From Pandoraea aquatica (lineage in GTDB: Bacteria > Pseudomonadota > Gammaproteobacteria > Burkholderiales > Burkholderiaceae), in contig NZ_CABPSN010000003.1 in the NCBI RefSeq assembly GCF_902459565.1, positions 248,001 through 312,000 on the forward strand: 64,000 bases of DNA, written 5' to 3'. A program made the translations under genes and the position numbers. The notes beneath the pieces are model-generated. The model was not told the origin of the DNA and searched no databases. It saw nothing but the letters and a program-made list of their open reading frames with translations. Numbering within the stretch: position 1 is the first letter of the stretch; each line of letters opens with the position of its first letter. Positions 37,986 through 47,461 of the stretch are shown here, in pieces.

Positions 37986-39638
37986 TCAGAACAACTGGCG
38001 AAAGCCCCAGTACAGGCCGCCCGCGAGCACGATGGCCGCCGGCAGGGTGAGCACCCACGCCAGCAGCAGATTGCGAATGGTGTCCCACTGGAGGCCCGAC
38101 CCGTTGATGGTCATGGTGCCCGCGACGCCGGATGACAGCACGTGCGTGGTCGACACCGGCAGGCCGTACATGTCCGCGGCCCCGATGGTCAGCATGGCGA
38201 CGACTTCGGCCGACGCGCCCTGCGCATACGTGAGGTGCTTCTTGCCGATCTTCTCGCCGACGGTCACGACGATGCGCCGCCAGCCGACCATCGTCCCGAG
38301 GCCCAACGCGACGGCAACCGACACCTTCACCCAGAACGGGATGTACTTGGTGGCCTCGTCGAGTTGGCCGCGAAACGCTTGAAGGTCGCTGACAGTGTCC
38401 GCCTGAAGATGCACGCCATGTTGCCGTTCCAGCAGCCGGATAGTCTCGGACGCGATGTACATATCGTTGCGCACGTTAGCGACCGACGTGGCGGGCATGC
38501 GTGCGAACGAGCCGTGTTCGGCCACCTCTTGGCCGATATCGCCGCTGAGTTCGGACAACGCCGGTACGACGTCAGGCGTGAAGCGTTCGGTGCGCACGAA
38601 GCGGGTCAGCACGTCGCGGGCAGGGGCGCTCGGCACGACATCCGATGCATTGACGTCAGGTGCACCTAGCGGTGGATGTGCGGCGAGCGAGCGTTGCACA
38701 GTCTGCGCGCTGGCGGCGAACTGAGCGACCTGCGCGTCCGGCATTGCGCGATTGAGCGCGTAGGCGATGGGCACCGTGCCGACCAGAATCAGCATGATGA
38801 GCCCCATGCCTTTCTGTCCGTCGTTGGAGCCATGGGCGAAGGACACGCCGGTGCAGGTGAGGATCAGCATGCCGCGAATCCACCACGGCGGTGGTTTGCG
38901 CGGTTCGGGCGAGGCGTACAGCGCCGGATTGCGCACGCAGAATTTGAGCGTGATGAAGAGGGCCGCCGCCAGTCCGAACCCGATCACGGGTGAGAGCAGT
39001 AACGAGTAGCCGACGGTTGTCACCTGCGACCAGTCGATGCCGCTGGTGCCGTCGCGTCCATGCATGAGGGCGTTGGCAATGCCCACGCCGACGATCGAGC
39101 CGATCAGCGTGTGCGAGGACGATGCGGGCAGGCCGAGCCACCACGTCGCCCCGTTCCAGACGATGGCCGCGATGAGCAGCGCGAAGACCATCGCGAACCC
39201 CGCCGACGACCCGACTTGCAGGATCAGTTCGACGGGCAGCAGCGAGACGACACTGAACGCCACTGCGCCGCTTGAGAGCAGCACGCCGAGAAAGTTGAAC
39301 AGGCCCGACCACATGACGGCGACGCTCGGCGGCAGTGAGTTGGTGTAGATGACGGTCGCGACCGCGTTCGCCGTGTCGTGAAAACCGTTGACGAATTCGA
39401 AGCCGAGGGCGATCAGCAGGGCGACGACGAGCAAAAGGAACGGCAGCAGTGCGATGCTGTGTTCGCCGGCGCGGCCGACGTCGCGTACGAGGCTGACAGT
39501 GGTGAAGATCAGCCCTGCAAACAGCAGGGTGAGGAAGATGGCGAGACGAATGCGATGACGGCGACGGCGTGTTCGTGCGAGCGGCCCGCCGGCATCGCCA
39601 GCGGGACTGTCGGGCGGATCCAGCACGCCGCCGCGCAT
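37986..39638 (-). CDS. pit: Inorganic phosphate transporter, PiT family
   Basis: A 550-residue membrane protein. The PiT signature GFEFVNGFHDTANAVATVIY (about residues 62-81) is near the N-terminus, and its second copy GVSFAHGSNDGQKGMGLIML lies around residue 260. A large hydrophilic loop (about 300-420) separates the two halves. Low-affinity, metal-phosphate:proton symport is the family role. The gene ends 16 bases or so from nothing upstream of note; it lies immediately downstream of the formaldehyde dehydrogenase gene on the same strand and may be read with it. The start at 39638 is assumed from frame and spacing. Confidence 0.93.
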   Translation of the reverse strand: MRGGVLDPPDSPAGDAGGPLARTRRRRHRIRLAIFLTLLFAGLIFTTVSLVRDVGRAGEHSIALLPFLLLVVALLIALGFEFVNGFHDTANAVATVIYTNSLPPSVAVMWSGLFNFLGVLLSSGAVAFSVVSLLPVELILQVGSSAGFAMVFALLIAAIVWNGATWWLGLPASSSHTLIGSIVGVGIANALMHGRDGTSGIDWSQVTTVGYSLLLSPVIGFGLAAALFITLKFCVRNPALYASPEPRKPPPWWIRGMLILTCTGVSFAHGSNDGQKGMGLIMLILVGTVPIAYALNRAMPDAQVAQFAASAQTVQRSLAAHPPLGAPDVNASDVVPSAPARDVLTRFVRTERFTPDVVPALSELSGDIGQEVAEHGSFARMPATSVANVRNDMYIASETIRLLERQHGVHLQADTVSDLQAFRGQLDEATKYIPFWVKVSVAVALGLGTMVGWRRIVVTVGEKIGKKHLTYAQGASAEVVAMLTIGAADMYGLPVSTTHVLSSGVAGTMTINGSGLQWDTIRNLLLAWVLTLPAAIVLAGGLYWGFRQLF

Positions 39639-39654
39639 CAGTGGATCTGCGAGA

Positions 39655-40761
39655 TCAGTACAGCACGACGGAACGGATGGACTCGCCGCGCTTCATCAGA
39701 TCGAAGCCTTCGTTGATCTGATCGAGACGCAGCGTGTGCGTGATGAGGTCGTCGATGTTGATCTTGCCTTCCATGTACCAGTCGACGATCTTCGGCACGT
39801 CGGTGCGGCCACGCGCGCCGCCGAACGCCGAACCCTTCCACTCGCGACCCGTCACCAGCTGGAACGGACGCGTGCTGATCTCCTGACCCGCTGCGGCCAC
39901 GCCGATGATGAACGACTGGCCCCAGCCCTTGTGGCAGCACTCCAGCGCCTGACGCATGGTCGTGACGTTGCCGATGCATTCGAACGAGTAGTCCGCACCG
40001 CCGTCGGTCAGTTGCACGATGGCGTCGACGACGTTTTCCACTTCGTTCGGGTTGATGAAGTGCGTCATGCCGAACTTCTTCGCCAGTTCCACACGCCCCG
40101 GGTTGATGTCGACGCCGATGATCTTGTCCGCGCCAACCATCTTCGCGCCCTGAATCACGTTCAGGCCGATGCCGCCGAGGCCGAACACGACGACGTTAGC
40201 ACCCGCTTCGACCTTGGCCGAATAGACGACGGCGCCGACGCCGGTCGTCACGCCGCAGCCGATGTAGCAGACCTTGTCGAACGGTGCGTCGGAGCGGACC
40301 TTCGCCACGGCGATTTCCGGCACGACGATGTAGTTCGAGAAGGTGGACGTGCCCATGTAATGGAAGATGGGCTTGCCGTCGAGCGAGAAGCGCGACGTGG
40401 CGTCCGGCATCAGGCCGCGACCCTGCGTGCTGCGGATGGCCTGACAAAGATTGGTCTTGCGCGACAGGCAGAATTTGCACTGACGGCATTCCGGCGTGTA
40501 CAGCGGAATGACGTGGTCGTCTTTCTTGAGCGTCGTCACGCCCGGGCCGACGTCGACGATCACGCCCGCGCCCTCATGGCCGAGGATGGCGGGGAAGATG
40601 CCTTCCGGGTCGGCGCCGGAGAGTGTGTAGTAGTCCGTATGGCAGATGCCGGTGGCCTTGACCTCGATCAGCACCTCACCGGCACGCGGCCCTTCCAGAT
40701 CGACTTCTTCGATGGTCAGGGGCTTGCCTGCTTCCCAGGCAATGGCGGCTTTGGTTTTCAT
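39655..40761 (-). CDS. frmA: S-(hydroxymethyl)glutathione dehydrogenase / class III alcohol dehydrogenase
   Basis: A 368-residue zinc dehydrogenase that oxidises the glutathione adduct of formaldehyde and also reduces S-nitrosoglutathione. The catalytic zinc site shows [17 protein letters not shown] (about residues 36-52) and [14 protein letters not shown] (about 65-78). The structural zinc cysteines are in [17 protein letters not shown] (about 92-108), and the NAD fold is [20 protein letters not shown] (about 189-208). The class III specific [10 protein letters not shown] is present. An S-formylglutathione hydrolase gene (frmB), often adjacent, is absent here, as is an FrmR-type repressor. 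Confidence 0.96.
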   Translation of the reverse strand: MKTKAAIAWEAGKPLTIEEVDLEGPRAGEVLIEVKATGICHTDYYTLSGADPEGIFPAILGHEGAGVIVDVGPGVTTLKKDDHVIPLYTPECRQCKFCLSRKTNLCQAIRSTQGRGLMPDATSRFSLDGKPIFHYMGTSTFSNYIVVPEIAVAKVRSDAPFDKVCYIGCGVTTGVGAVVYSAKVEAGANVVVFGLGGIGLNVIQGAKMVGADKIIGVDINPGRVELAKKFGMTHFINPNEVENVVDAIVQLTDGGADYSFECIGNVTTMRQALECCHKGWGQSFIIGVAAAGQEISTRPFQLVTGREWKGSAFGGARGRTDVPKIVDWYMEGKINIDDLITHTLRLDQINEGFDLMKRGESIRSVVLY

Positions 40762-40906
40762 GGCGTTATTCCTCGTTGCTACGTCGTTCGGGGGAATCCC
40801 TTCGCGACGTACCATACCGCGTTCTAAAGTCACGCGCGAGTCTTGACACGCCATGTCGACAAAAAAGACGTGGCCGGATACATGAATTGCCAGGTGCAGC
40901 GCCTGT

Positions 40907-42628
40907 TCAGCGCCGTGCGCCGCTGCCCAACGGTGCCACGATGTGATAGAAGCCCTGCGCGTCGACCGGGCGCGCGAACCAGTAGCCCTGCGCTTCGTCG
41001 CACCCGAGTTCGGTGAGCCGCTGCGCCTGCGCCTGCGTCTCGACACCTTCGGCCGTCACCCGTAGCCCCAGCGAGTGCGCCATGGCGATGACGGCGTTCA
41101 CAATGGCATGGCTTGGCGCATGCGTGAGCATGTCGCGCACGAAGCTCTGATCGATCTTCAGGCGATGAATCGGAAAGCGCGTGAGATAGGCGAGACTCGC
41201 GTAACCCGTGCCGAAGTCGTCCACGGCAATCTCCACGCCCATATCGTGCAGCGAGCGCAGACAGCCGACGGAGGCGCTGGAGTCGCCCAGCAACACCGTC
41301 TCGGTGATTTCGATTTCCAGATGGCGCGGCTCCAGCGCGTGCGTATTCAGCGCGCGCTCGATCATGCCTACGACGTCCTGCCGCGCGAACTGCTGCGCGG
41401 ACACATTCACGGAGATGCGCGGCAGATGGCCGCAGCGTCGCAGCAACCGGCTCGCCTCCCGGCAGGCTGTCTGCATCACCCACTCGCCCAGCGGGAGAAT
41501 CAGCCCCGACGTCTCGGCAATCGGCACGAATTCCGCAGGTCCCACCGCACCAAGCGACGGATGACGCCAGCGCAACAGGGTCTCCGCGCTGCGGATCTCG
41601 CCCGTCGAGAGCGTGACCTGCGGCTGATACACGAGATGCAACTGCGAATGCGACGCCTCGTGCACGGCCACACGCAGCAGCGTCTCCAGTTCGTTGCGGC
41701 GTCGCGCCTGTGAATCCATCTCGCTGCTGAAGAAGCGCAGACCGCCGCCGGCGGCGCTGGCGATGCCGAGCGCGACATGGGCGCGCCGCAGCAGTGTCTC
41801 GGGGGTATTGCCGTGATCCGGGTAGCTGACCGCGCCGATGCTCGCATCGAGCGCGACTGAGTTCTGATCGACGTCCACCCATTGTGCGAGCCGTGCCTGA
41901 ATACGTGCGGCGAGCAAGCGTGCGCCGTCGCCCGTTTCGTTGGTGACGATCACGAACTGACTGCCGCCCAGACAGGCGAGGGCGTCTTCGGGGCCACTGG
42001 CTTCGCGCAGCCGCTCGGCGGCGATGCGCAGCGCCAGCTCGGCGGCGGGCGGACCGAAAGTGCTGCGCAGTTTGCGCAGGTGATCGAGTTCGACCAGCAT
42101 CACCGTGAGCCCGACCTGCTGAATCGCGCAACGATGAATCGCCAGTTCGAGACGTTCGTTGAGCAAGGTCTGATTGGGCAGGCTCGTGACCGGGTCGTGG
42201 TGGGTGACGTACCAGAGTCGCGACGCCACCTGCACCTGCTGCGACAGATCGAGCACGATGCCCACCCAGCGGCGCTCGCCCGGCGCGTGTTCGACACAGG
42301 AGAGCGCGAGGCGGATCGGCAGCCAGCTGCGGATGTGAGTGAGCAGATGCCACTCGTCGTCATAGGGCACCGCTTCATGCGCCGACAAACTGGTGAGCGC
42401 AGGCAGGCGGCGACGCGCCAGTTCCGAGGGATCGAGCAGGGAAAGGAAGCTGCGTTTGCCCAGCAGGTCGTCGGGCGTATAGCCGGTCAGGCGCGTGAAC
42501 GCCGCGTTCATGCGCTCGAGCATGCCGTCGTCGGTACAGACGAACATGGCATACGGCGCGCTGTCGAGCGCGGCACGGCTCAGTTCGCCCTGTACGTCGG
42601 GCACCCGACGAGGTACGAGATCGTTCAC
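40907..42628 (-). CDS. PAS-GGDEF-EAL protein, probable cyclic-di-GMP phosphodiesterase
   Basis: A 573-residue cytoplasmic protein. Residues about 15-130 are a PAS domain ([32 protein letters not shown]). Residues about 145-300 are a GGDEF-like domain whose signature is degenerate (LGGSQF), so cyclase activity is not expected. Residues about 315-565 are an EAL domain with [34 protein letters not shown] and [10 protein letters not shown], all key metal and catalytic motifs. I use GTG at 42628, which has GGAGG 7 bases upstream; the frame continues to 43387 without support. It is divergent from the yfiR-yfiN-yfiB operon, so it may hydrolyse the signal made by YfiN. Confidence 0.88.
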   Translation of the reverse strand: MNDLVPRRVPDVQGELSRAALDSAPYAMFVCTDDGMLERMNAAFTRLTGYTPDDLLGKRSFLSLLDPSELARRRLPALTSLSAHEAVPYDDEWHLLTHIRSWLPIRLALSCVEHAPGERRWVGIVLDLSQQVQVASRLWYVTHHDPVTSLPNQTLLNERLELAIHRCAIQQVGLTVMLVELDHLRKLRSTFGPPAAELALRIAAERLREASGPEDALACLGGSQFVIVTNETGDGARLLAARIQARLAQWVDVDQNSVALDASIGAVSYPDHGNTPETLLRRAHVALGIASAAGGGLRFFSSEMDSQARRRNELETLLRVAVHEASHSQLHLVYQPQVTLSTGEIRSAETLLRWRHPSLGAVGPAEFVPIAETSGLILPLGEWVMQTACREASRLLRRCGHLPRISVNVSAQQFARQDVVGMIERALNTHALEPRHLEIEITETVLLGDSSASVGCLRSLHDMGVEIAVDDFGTGYASLAYLTRFPIHRLKIDQSFVRDMLTHAPSHAIVNAVIAMAHSLGLRVTAEGVETQAQAQRLTELGCDEAQGYWFARPVDAQGFYHIVAPLGSGARR

Positions 42629-43049
42629 GTCCGTACCTCCCGAAAGCCGGCGCGGCCGGAATTCAGGAACGTCATGCAACACCTCCCTGGCGTCGCGATT
42701 TTTATCTCGAAAATCGAGCGATCTCGTCGCCCGATTCCTCTTGTTTTTCAATTGGTTATGAGCGCCATTCTGCCACGATGCAAGCGTCTTCGTGCAAGGG
42801 AAAACGCGGGGTCGGAAGGGGTTCCGAAAAGGCGGCGGCACGCGCATGCTGTGGGCTGGCGTTACCTGTGCAGAAATGCCGCACCTGACCCGGTCCGTAT
42901 GGCTTAGCCGGGAGCCGTTCGGTATCATGCGGCCTGTTTCCGAAGGGATGGCACCGAAATGGCGTCGATCTCGCCGGAGGTGCCGACAGGGCATTTTTGC
43001 CGGGCAAGCGGACGACCGCGAAACATTTGGGTACTGAGGGAAGGCGACG
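42629..43049. other. Intergenic region between the EAL gene and yfiR
   Basis: About 420 bases separate the two divergent cyclic-di-GMP transcripts. No convincing gene is present. It includes AT-rich stretches suited to promoters around 42698-42752 (TTTTTATCTCGAAAATCGAG and TCTTGTTTTTCAATTGG), where CTCGAAAATCGAG forms a small palindrome. GAGGGAAGG precedes the yfiR start. Confidence 0.5.
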
Positions 43050-43736
43050 TTGCATAGCGTCCGGACAAAGACGACCGGAGTGACACGGGGCCTGCGGCAG
43101 ACATGCGGCAGTGGCCGGTCTGCGCGCGCGCGCTCGTGGCTGCGCGTGTTGCGGCTGTGCCTGATGTCCCTGAGCGTGCTCATGGCAGCACTGGTGGGAC
43201 TCGTGGGATTTGCCGGGCAGGCGGTGGCGCAGTCCTCGGCTGCCGGAAGTGCAGGTAACGCAGGTACCGCGGGGACCCCATCCGTCAGTGTGCGTGACGC
43301 CAATGTCCGGCAAGTCGTGCTCGGCATCATCAGTTTCACCCGCTGGCCGACGACGCCCGCGAAAGTGCGTCTGTGCGTGGCAGGCACTACCGACTATGCG
43401 CGAGACCTGCTAACGGTTCAGCCGACGGGCAGCGCGCCACCGGTGGAAGCGCAGCGCATTTCTCCTCTGGAGCCGGCCATTGGTTCGTTGTGCGACGTGC
43501 TGTACGTCGGCGCAATGAGCGACATCGAGCGCCGTCAGGTGCTGGCCAACCTCGCCGGTCATCCCGTGCTGACGATCAGCGAGCGCAACGACTCGTGCAC
43601 GATCGGCACGATGTTCTGCCTGAACGTCGATGCGGACCGGGTGACCTTCGATATCAACCTCGACACCGTCGCGCGCAGCGGCGTGCGTGTCCACCCGAAC
43701 GTGCTGAAGCTGGCGCGAAAGCCGGCTACGCCATGA
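43050..43736 (+). CDS. yfiR: YfiR-family periplasmic repressor of a diguanylate cyclase
   Basis: A 228-residue protein of the YfiR/DUF4154 family. A basic N-terminus is followed by a hydrophobic signal (LMSLSVLMAALVGLVGFAGQ, to about residue 60), then the YfiR fold (VVLGIISFTRWPTTPAKVRL at about 90-109). Four cysteines (CVAG, LCDVLYVG, DSCTIG, MFCLN) match the paired disulfides of Pseudomonas YfiR. YfiR binds the periplasmic domain of YfiN and keeps it off. Translation appears to begin at TTG 43050, with GAGGGAAGG upstream; ATG at about 43164 would cut into the signal. It overlaps yfiN by ATGA. Confidence 0.88.
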   Translation: MHSVRTKTTGVTRGLRQTCGSGRSARARSWLRVLRLCLMSLSVLMAALVGLVGFAGQAVAQSSAAGSAGNAGTAGTPSVSVRDANVRQVVLGIISFTRWPTTPAKVRLCVAGTTDYARDLLTVQPTGSAPPVEAQRISPLEPAIGSLCDVLYVGAMSDIERRQVLANLAGHPVLTISERNDSCTIGTMFCLNVDADRVTFDINLDTVARSGVRVHPNVLKLARKPATP

Positions 43737-45145
43737 CCACCCAATTCCCCCCCGCCCATCCACCGCCGTCCGGACCCGGGACGCCCGTGGCCGGACTGCT
43801 GTCACCGCAGGCCGCGCCAGATACGGGGACCGGTGCAGCGGCGCACGAGTCGACACATGAGCCACCGCCGGGTGCCACCATCGCAACGTCGACGCCGCCA
43901 GCCGCGTCGTCCGTGCGTCGGCGACGGCCCTCCTTGCAGCGCGTGCTGCGACGCACGCATCTGCGCCTCGCAGTCTCCGCCGTGGTCCTCGCTGCCCTCT
44001 TGCTCTCGGTCGTCGCGTGGATCGCGTTGCGCGCCTATGCCGAAAACAATCTGCTGCTGATCGGCCGCTCACTGGCCTACACCGCCGAAGCGGCGGTCGT
44101 GTTCGGCGACAAGGTCGCGGCGCAGGAAGCGATTGCCCTCATCGCCAAAGACGAAGATGTGGTTCAGGTGCGCGTGCTCGATGCGCGCAACGCGCAGTTC
44201 GCGATGTGGCGGCGTCCCGACGGCGGCACGCTGGCACGGATCGAGCGAACCGTCGCCGATATCGCCATGCCCGGCCCGGTGACGCTGCCGATCCGTCATG
44301 AAGACAAGGTCGTCGGCACGATCGAAGTGCAGGGGCAGGGCAATCAGTTCTTCGTGTTTCTGATGAGCGGGATCGGCGGCGTGCTTGCGTGTCTCGCCGT
44401 GACGTTTGGCGTAGCGAATGTGCTCGCCAAGCGGATGCACCGCGATATCGTCAAGCCGTTACGTGCGCTGGCGGAAGTGGCGCATGCGGTGCGTCGGGAG
44501 CGGGCGTTCCACCAGCGTGTGGCCGCCACACCGATTGCCGAATTGAAGGAACTGGGCGACGACTTTAACGCGCTGCTCGACGAGTTCGAAGGCTGGCAGA
44601 ACCATTTGCGCGCGCAGAATGCGACGCTCGCCCATCAGGCAAATCACGACCCGCTGACGGGCTTGCCGAATCGCGCGTATTTCGAGTCGCGTCTGGTACA
44701 GGCGCTCGACGAGGCGCGCGAATTGGGCACGCACGTGGCGCTGTTGTATCTCGACAGCAACCGCTTCAAGGACATCAACGATCAGCTCGGCCACGACGCT
44801 GGCGACGCGGTGCTCGTGGCGATTGCCGAGCGTTTGCGACAGCCGCTGCGCGAGGGCGATCTGGTGGCGCGTCTGGGCGGCGACGAGTTCGCGGTGATGC
44901 TACCCGGCGTGCGGCAGACATCCAACGCCGTGCGCCTTGCGCAGAACCTTCTGGCCTCGATGGAACGGCCGATTGCGCTGCCCGATGGCAGCGAACTGGC
45001 CACGTCGATGAGCATCGGCGTGGCGTTGTACCCGACACACGCCGACGACGCGGTGGCGCTGCTGCGCGCAGCGGATGCGGCGATGTATCAGGCCAAGCGT
45101 GCCGGAGACGGCACCTGGCATGTTGCGGAAAGCCCCAAGGGATAA
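43733..45145 (+). CDS. yfiN: YfiN/DgcN-type membrane diguanylate cyclase
   Basis: A 470-residue inner-membrane enzyme that makes cyclic-di-GMP. A proline-rich cytoplasmic start (residues 1-75) precedes a first membrane helix (about 78-98). A periplasmic sensor domain follows (about 100-195), then a second helix and HAMP (about 200-285). The GGDEF domain covers about 300-465, with DPLTGLPNRAYFESRL and an intact LGGDEF. The inhibitory RxxD motif (REGD) lies five residues before GGDEF. ATG at 43733 overlaps the yfiR stop. Control by the neighbouring YfiR and YfiB follows the known Pseudomonas system and is inferred for this organism. Confidence 0.93.
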   Translation: MTTQFPPAHPPPSGPGTPVAGLLSPQAAPDTGTGAAAHESTHEPPPGATIATSTPPAASSVRRRRPSLQRVLRRTHLRLAVSAVVLAALLLSVVAWIALRAYAENNLLLIGRSLAYTAEAAVVFGDKVAAQEAIALIAKDEDVVQVRVLDARNAQFAMWRRPDGGTLARIERTVADIAMPGPVTLPIRHEDKVVGTIEVQGQGNQFFVFLMSGIGGVLACLAVTFGVANVLAKRMHRDIVKPLRALAEVAHAVRRERAFHQRVAATPIAELKELGDDFNALLDEFEGWQNHLRAQNATLAHQANHDPLTGLPNRAYFESRLVQALDEARELGTHVALLYLDSNRFKDINDQLGHDAGDAVLVAIAERLRQPLREGDLVARLGGDEFAVMLPGVRQTSNAVRLAQNLLASMERPIALPDGSELATSMSIGVALYPTHADDAVALLRAADAAMYQAKRAGDGTWHVAESPKG

Positions 45146-45222
45146 GGTGGCGAGCAACACCTAAGCTGTAAAAACGCAAACATAAACATAAATGACGACC
45201 GGATTTCACACCGCAATGGGGA

Positions 45223-45852
45223 TTGGCCTTGGACTTCGCTGCTATCGCTGCTAACACCGCCGACGCTGTCGGTACGGGCAGCCAACAACATTCATCTGCC
45301 CGTCGGGGCACCTTCGGTGGCAACTTTGCCGCCGCGCTGGGTCGCACTTTCTCGCAATACCGGACGCTCCTGCGTCGCGCGCTCGGGCTGGTGGTCCTGC
45401 TCGGCTTCGGTGCGCTCGCCGGTTGCCAAACCACGCCCGTGCACGGTCTGACGCCCGCGCAGATCGCCGCGCTCAAGTCGGAAGGCTTCACGCAGACCGA
45501 AGAAGGCTGGGAATTCGGGCTGTCGGACACGGTGCTCTTCGACACCGACAAATTCGTGGTGCGCGACCCTGCACGCGAGACGGTCACGCGCATCGGGCAC
45601 ACGCTGGTGAAGGTCGGACTCGACGCGGTGCGCGTCTATGGCTACACCGACTCGGTCGGCAGCGACACGTATAACGAGCAACTCTCGGCACGCCGTGCCG
45701 ATGCCGTGGCCGATGTGTTGGCCGAGGCGGGCGTCAAACGCGCGGGCATTCAGACGATCGGTGCGGGCAAGCGCAACCCGGTCGCCGATAACAGCACCCC
45801 GGCAGGGCGTGCCCAGAACCGGCGCGTCGCCATCGTAATCTCGACGCGCTGA
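45223..45852 (+). CDS. yfiB: YfiB-type OmpA-family lipoprotein
   Basis: A 209-residue outer-membrane lipoprotein. The lipobox LAGC gives a lipidated cysteine near residue 68, after a hydrophobic LGLVVLLGFGALAG. The first 55 residues form an unusual polar extension. The OmpA C-terminal peptidoglycan-binding domain covers about residues 90-205 (VYGYTDSVGSDTYNEQLSAR, with the conserved aspartate and arginine). In Pseudomonas, YfiB captures YfiR at the outer membrane and so releases YfiN. TTG at 45223 is the only upstream in-frame start I found; GGGG lies near it. The true start might be within the extension. It follows yfiN by about 77 bases. Confidence 0.88.
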   Translation: MALDFAAIAANTADAVGTGSQQHSSARRGTFGGNFAAALGRTFSQYRTLLRRALGLVVLLGFGALAGCQTTPVHGLTPAQIAALKSEGFTQTEEGWEFGLSDTVLFDTDKFVVRDPARETVTRIGHTLVKVGLDAVRVYGYTDSVGSDTYNEQLSARRADAVADVLAEAGVKRAGIQTIGAGKRNPVADNSTPAGRAQNRRVAIVISTR

Positions 45853-46106
45853 TTGCACCGTACTGCGTTCGACATACTGCTTTCCACCTACTGAGTCCGG
45901 GCACCGTCGCTGGTCGGGTTTCGACACGCCAAACCGTGCGGCAGGGCCATGCCTGAAAGGCAATGTAAGTCCTTGCCAACGGCCGCAATCAGGCACAATG
46001 GCGACTGCTGCCCGAATCACTCATGCTGGCCTACGCTGTTTTCATGCACCCGACGTTGTCTACGTTCACGAACTACCGGTTTCCCGTTGCCGAGGGCTCG
46101 CCCCGA

Positions 46107-47414
46107 ATGCAACGCGCTTTGCGCGTCGCGCTGACCGTGTTCGCGGCCACCATCGCGGGGGTGTCCTCGGCGGCGCTGGCCCAGGGGCAGGGCGCTCCCA
46201 ATGTGCCGAACGCACGCGTCGGTGCATGGGCGACTGCGCCGCAAGCCGTCGCGCAGCATCCGGCGGCACCTTCGTTCAACCGGGCACCGGCCGCAGGCGG
46301 GCGCACCGTTCGTCAAATCGTTTATCCCACGCTGTCCGGAAATGATGTCCGAGTGCGTTTCTCGAACGCCTATGGCACGCAGCCGCTGGTCATCGAACGC
46401 GCAAGTCTCGCAGTGTCCGCGCGCGGTGCGGCCGTCGACGCGGGCACGGTGCGAGCGTTGACGTTCGGCGGACAACCGGCCGCGCGCATTGCGCCGGGGG
46501 CGTCGCTCGAAAGCGACCCGTTGCCGTTCACGGTGCGCGCCGGAACGCCGCTGGCCGTCAGTCTCTTCACACAAGAATCGAAGACGCCCACCACGTGGCA
46601 CAAGATCGCGCAGCAGACCGCCTTCCTGAGCGGCGCAGGGGATTTCGTCGATAACGCACAGGCGGCGTCGTTCCCAACGCGCTTCACGAATACGTTGTGG
46701 CTGGCCGGGCTGAGTGTCGTGCCCGACGCACCGGCGCACGCCATCGTCGCGATCGGCGATTCGATCACGGACGGCATGCGCAGCACACTGAACGCCAATC
46801 GTCGTTGGCCGGATGGGTTGGTGCGTCGCCTGGATGCCGCCGGACGGCGCGATGTCGCCGTGCTCAATCTCGGCATCAGCGGCAATCGTCTGCTGCACGA
46901 TTCGGCCTGCTACGGCGAGCGGCTGGTGGCGCGCTTTCGCCGCGACGCGCTGGAGCAACCCGGCGTGAAGACGGTCGTCGTGCAGATCGGCATCAACGAC
47001 ATCAATTTCGGTTACGTGCCGCCGCACGCCGGGCTCGATTGCGATGTACCGCACGTGATCGTCACCGCGCCCGAGATGATCGCGGGCTATCAGTCGCTGA
47101 TCGCAGCGGCCCACGCCCGTAACGTCCGCATTCTCGGCACCACGATCCCGCCGGGCAAACTCCCGCCCGAGCGTGAAGCGGTGCGCGAGGCCGTCAATCA
47201 ATGGGTGCGTACCGGTGGCGCTTTCGATGGCGTGATCGATTTCGACGCGGCATTGCGCGATCCGTCGCAACCGACGCGCATGCTGCCGCGTCTCGATAGC
47301 GGCGACGGCACGCATCCGAGCGACGCCGGTTACGCCGCAATGGCGGACGCCGTCTCACTGCCGCTGATTCTCGGTGCTGGTGCGAAGGCGCAACCGCCTG
47401 GCGCAGCGCGCTGA
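46107..47414 (+). CDS. Secreted SGNH/GDSL-family hydrolase
   Basis: A 435-residue protein with a signal peptide (residues 1-27, ending ALAQ). An N-terminal beta-rich domain (about 60-205; VRQIVYPTLSGNDVRVRFSN) is followed by an SGNH hydrolase domain (about 215-425). The catalytic serine is in AIGDSITDG (about residue 220), the glycine/asparagine blocks are in ISGNRLL and GINDINF, and the Asp/His pair is in GDGTHPSDAGY (about 400). This matches the group of extracellular lipase/esterase or carbohydrate deacetylase proteins. ATG at 46107 starts a clean signal peptide; frames from 46023 would hide it. Confidence 0.9.
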   Translation: MQRALRVALTVFAATIAGVSSAALAQGQGAPNVPNARVGAWATAPQAVAQHPAAPSFNRAPAAGGRTVRQIVYPTLSGNDVRVRFSNAYGTQPLVIERASLAVSARGAAVDAGTVRALTFGGQPAARIAPGASLESDPLPFTVRAGTPLAVSLFTQESKTPTTWHKIAQQTAFLSGAGDFVDNAQAASFPTRFTNTLWLAGLSVVPDAPAHAIVAIGDSITDGMRSTLNANRRWPDGLVRRLDAAGRRDVAVLNLGISGNRLLHDSACYGERLVARFRRDALEQPGVKTVVVQIGINDINFGYVPPHAGLDCDVPHVIVTAPEMIAGYQSLIAAAHARNVRILGTTIPPGKLPPEREAVREAVNQWVRTGGAFDGVIDFDAALRDPSQPTRMLPRLDSGDGTHPSDAGYAAMADAVSLPLILGAGAKAQPPGAAR

Positions 47415-47461
47415 TGAACTAATGAACGCTAGCGAACGCTAACGCACCTCTACGCCCGGTA

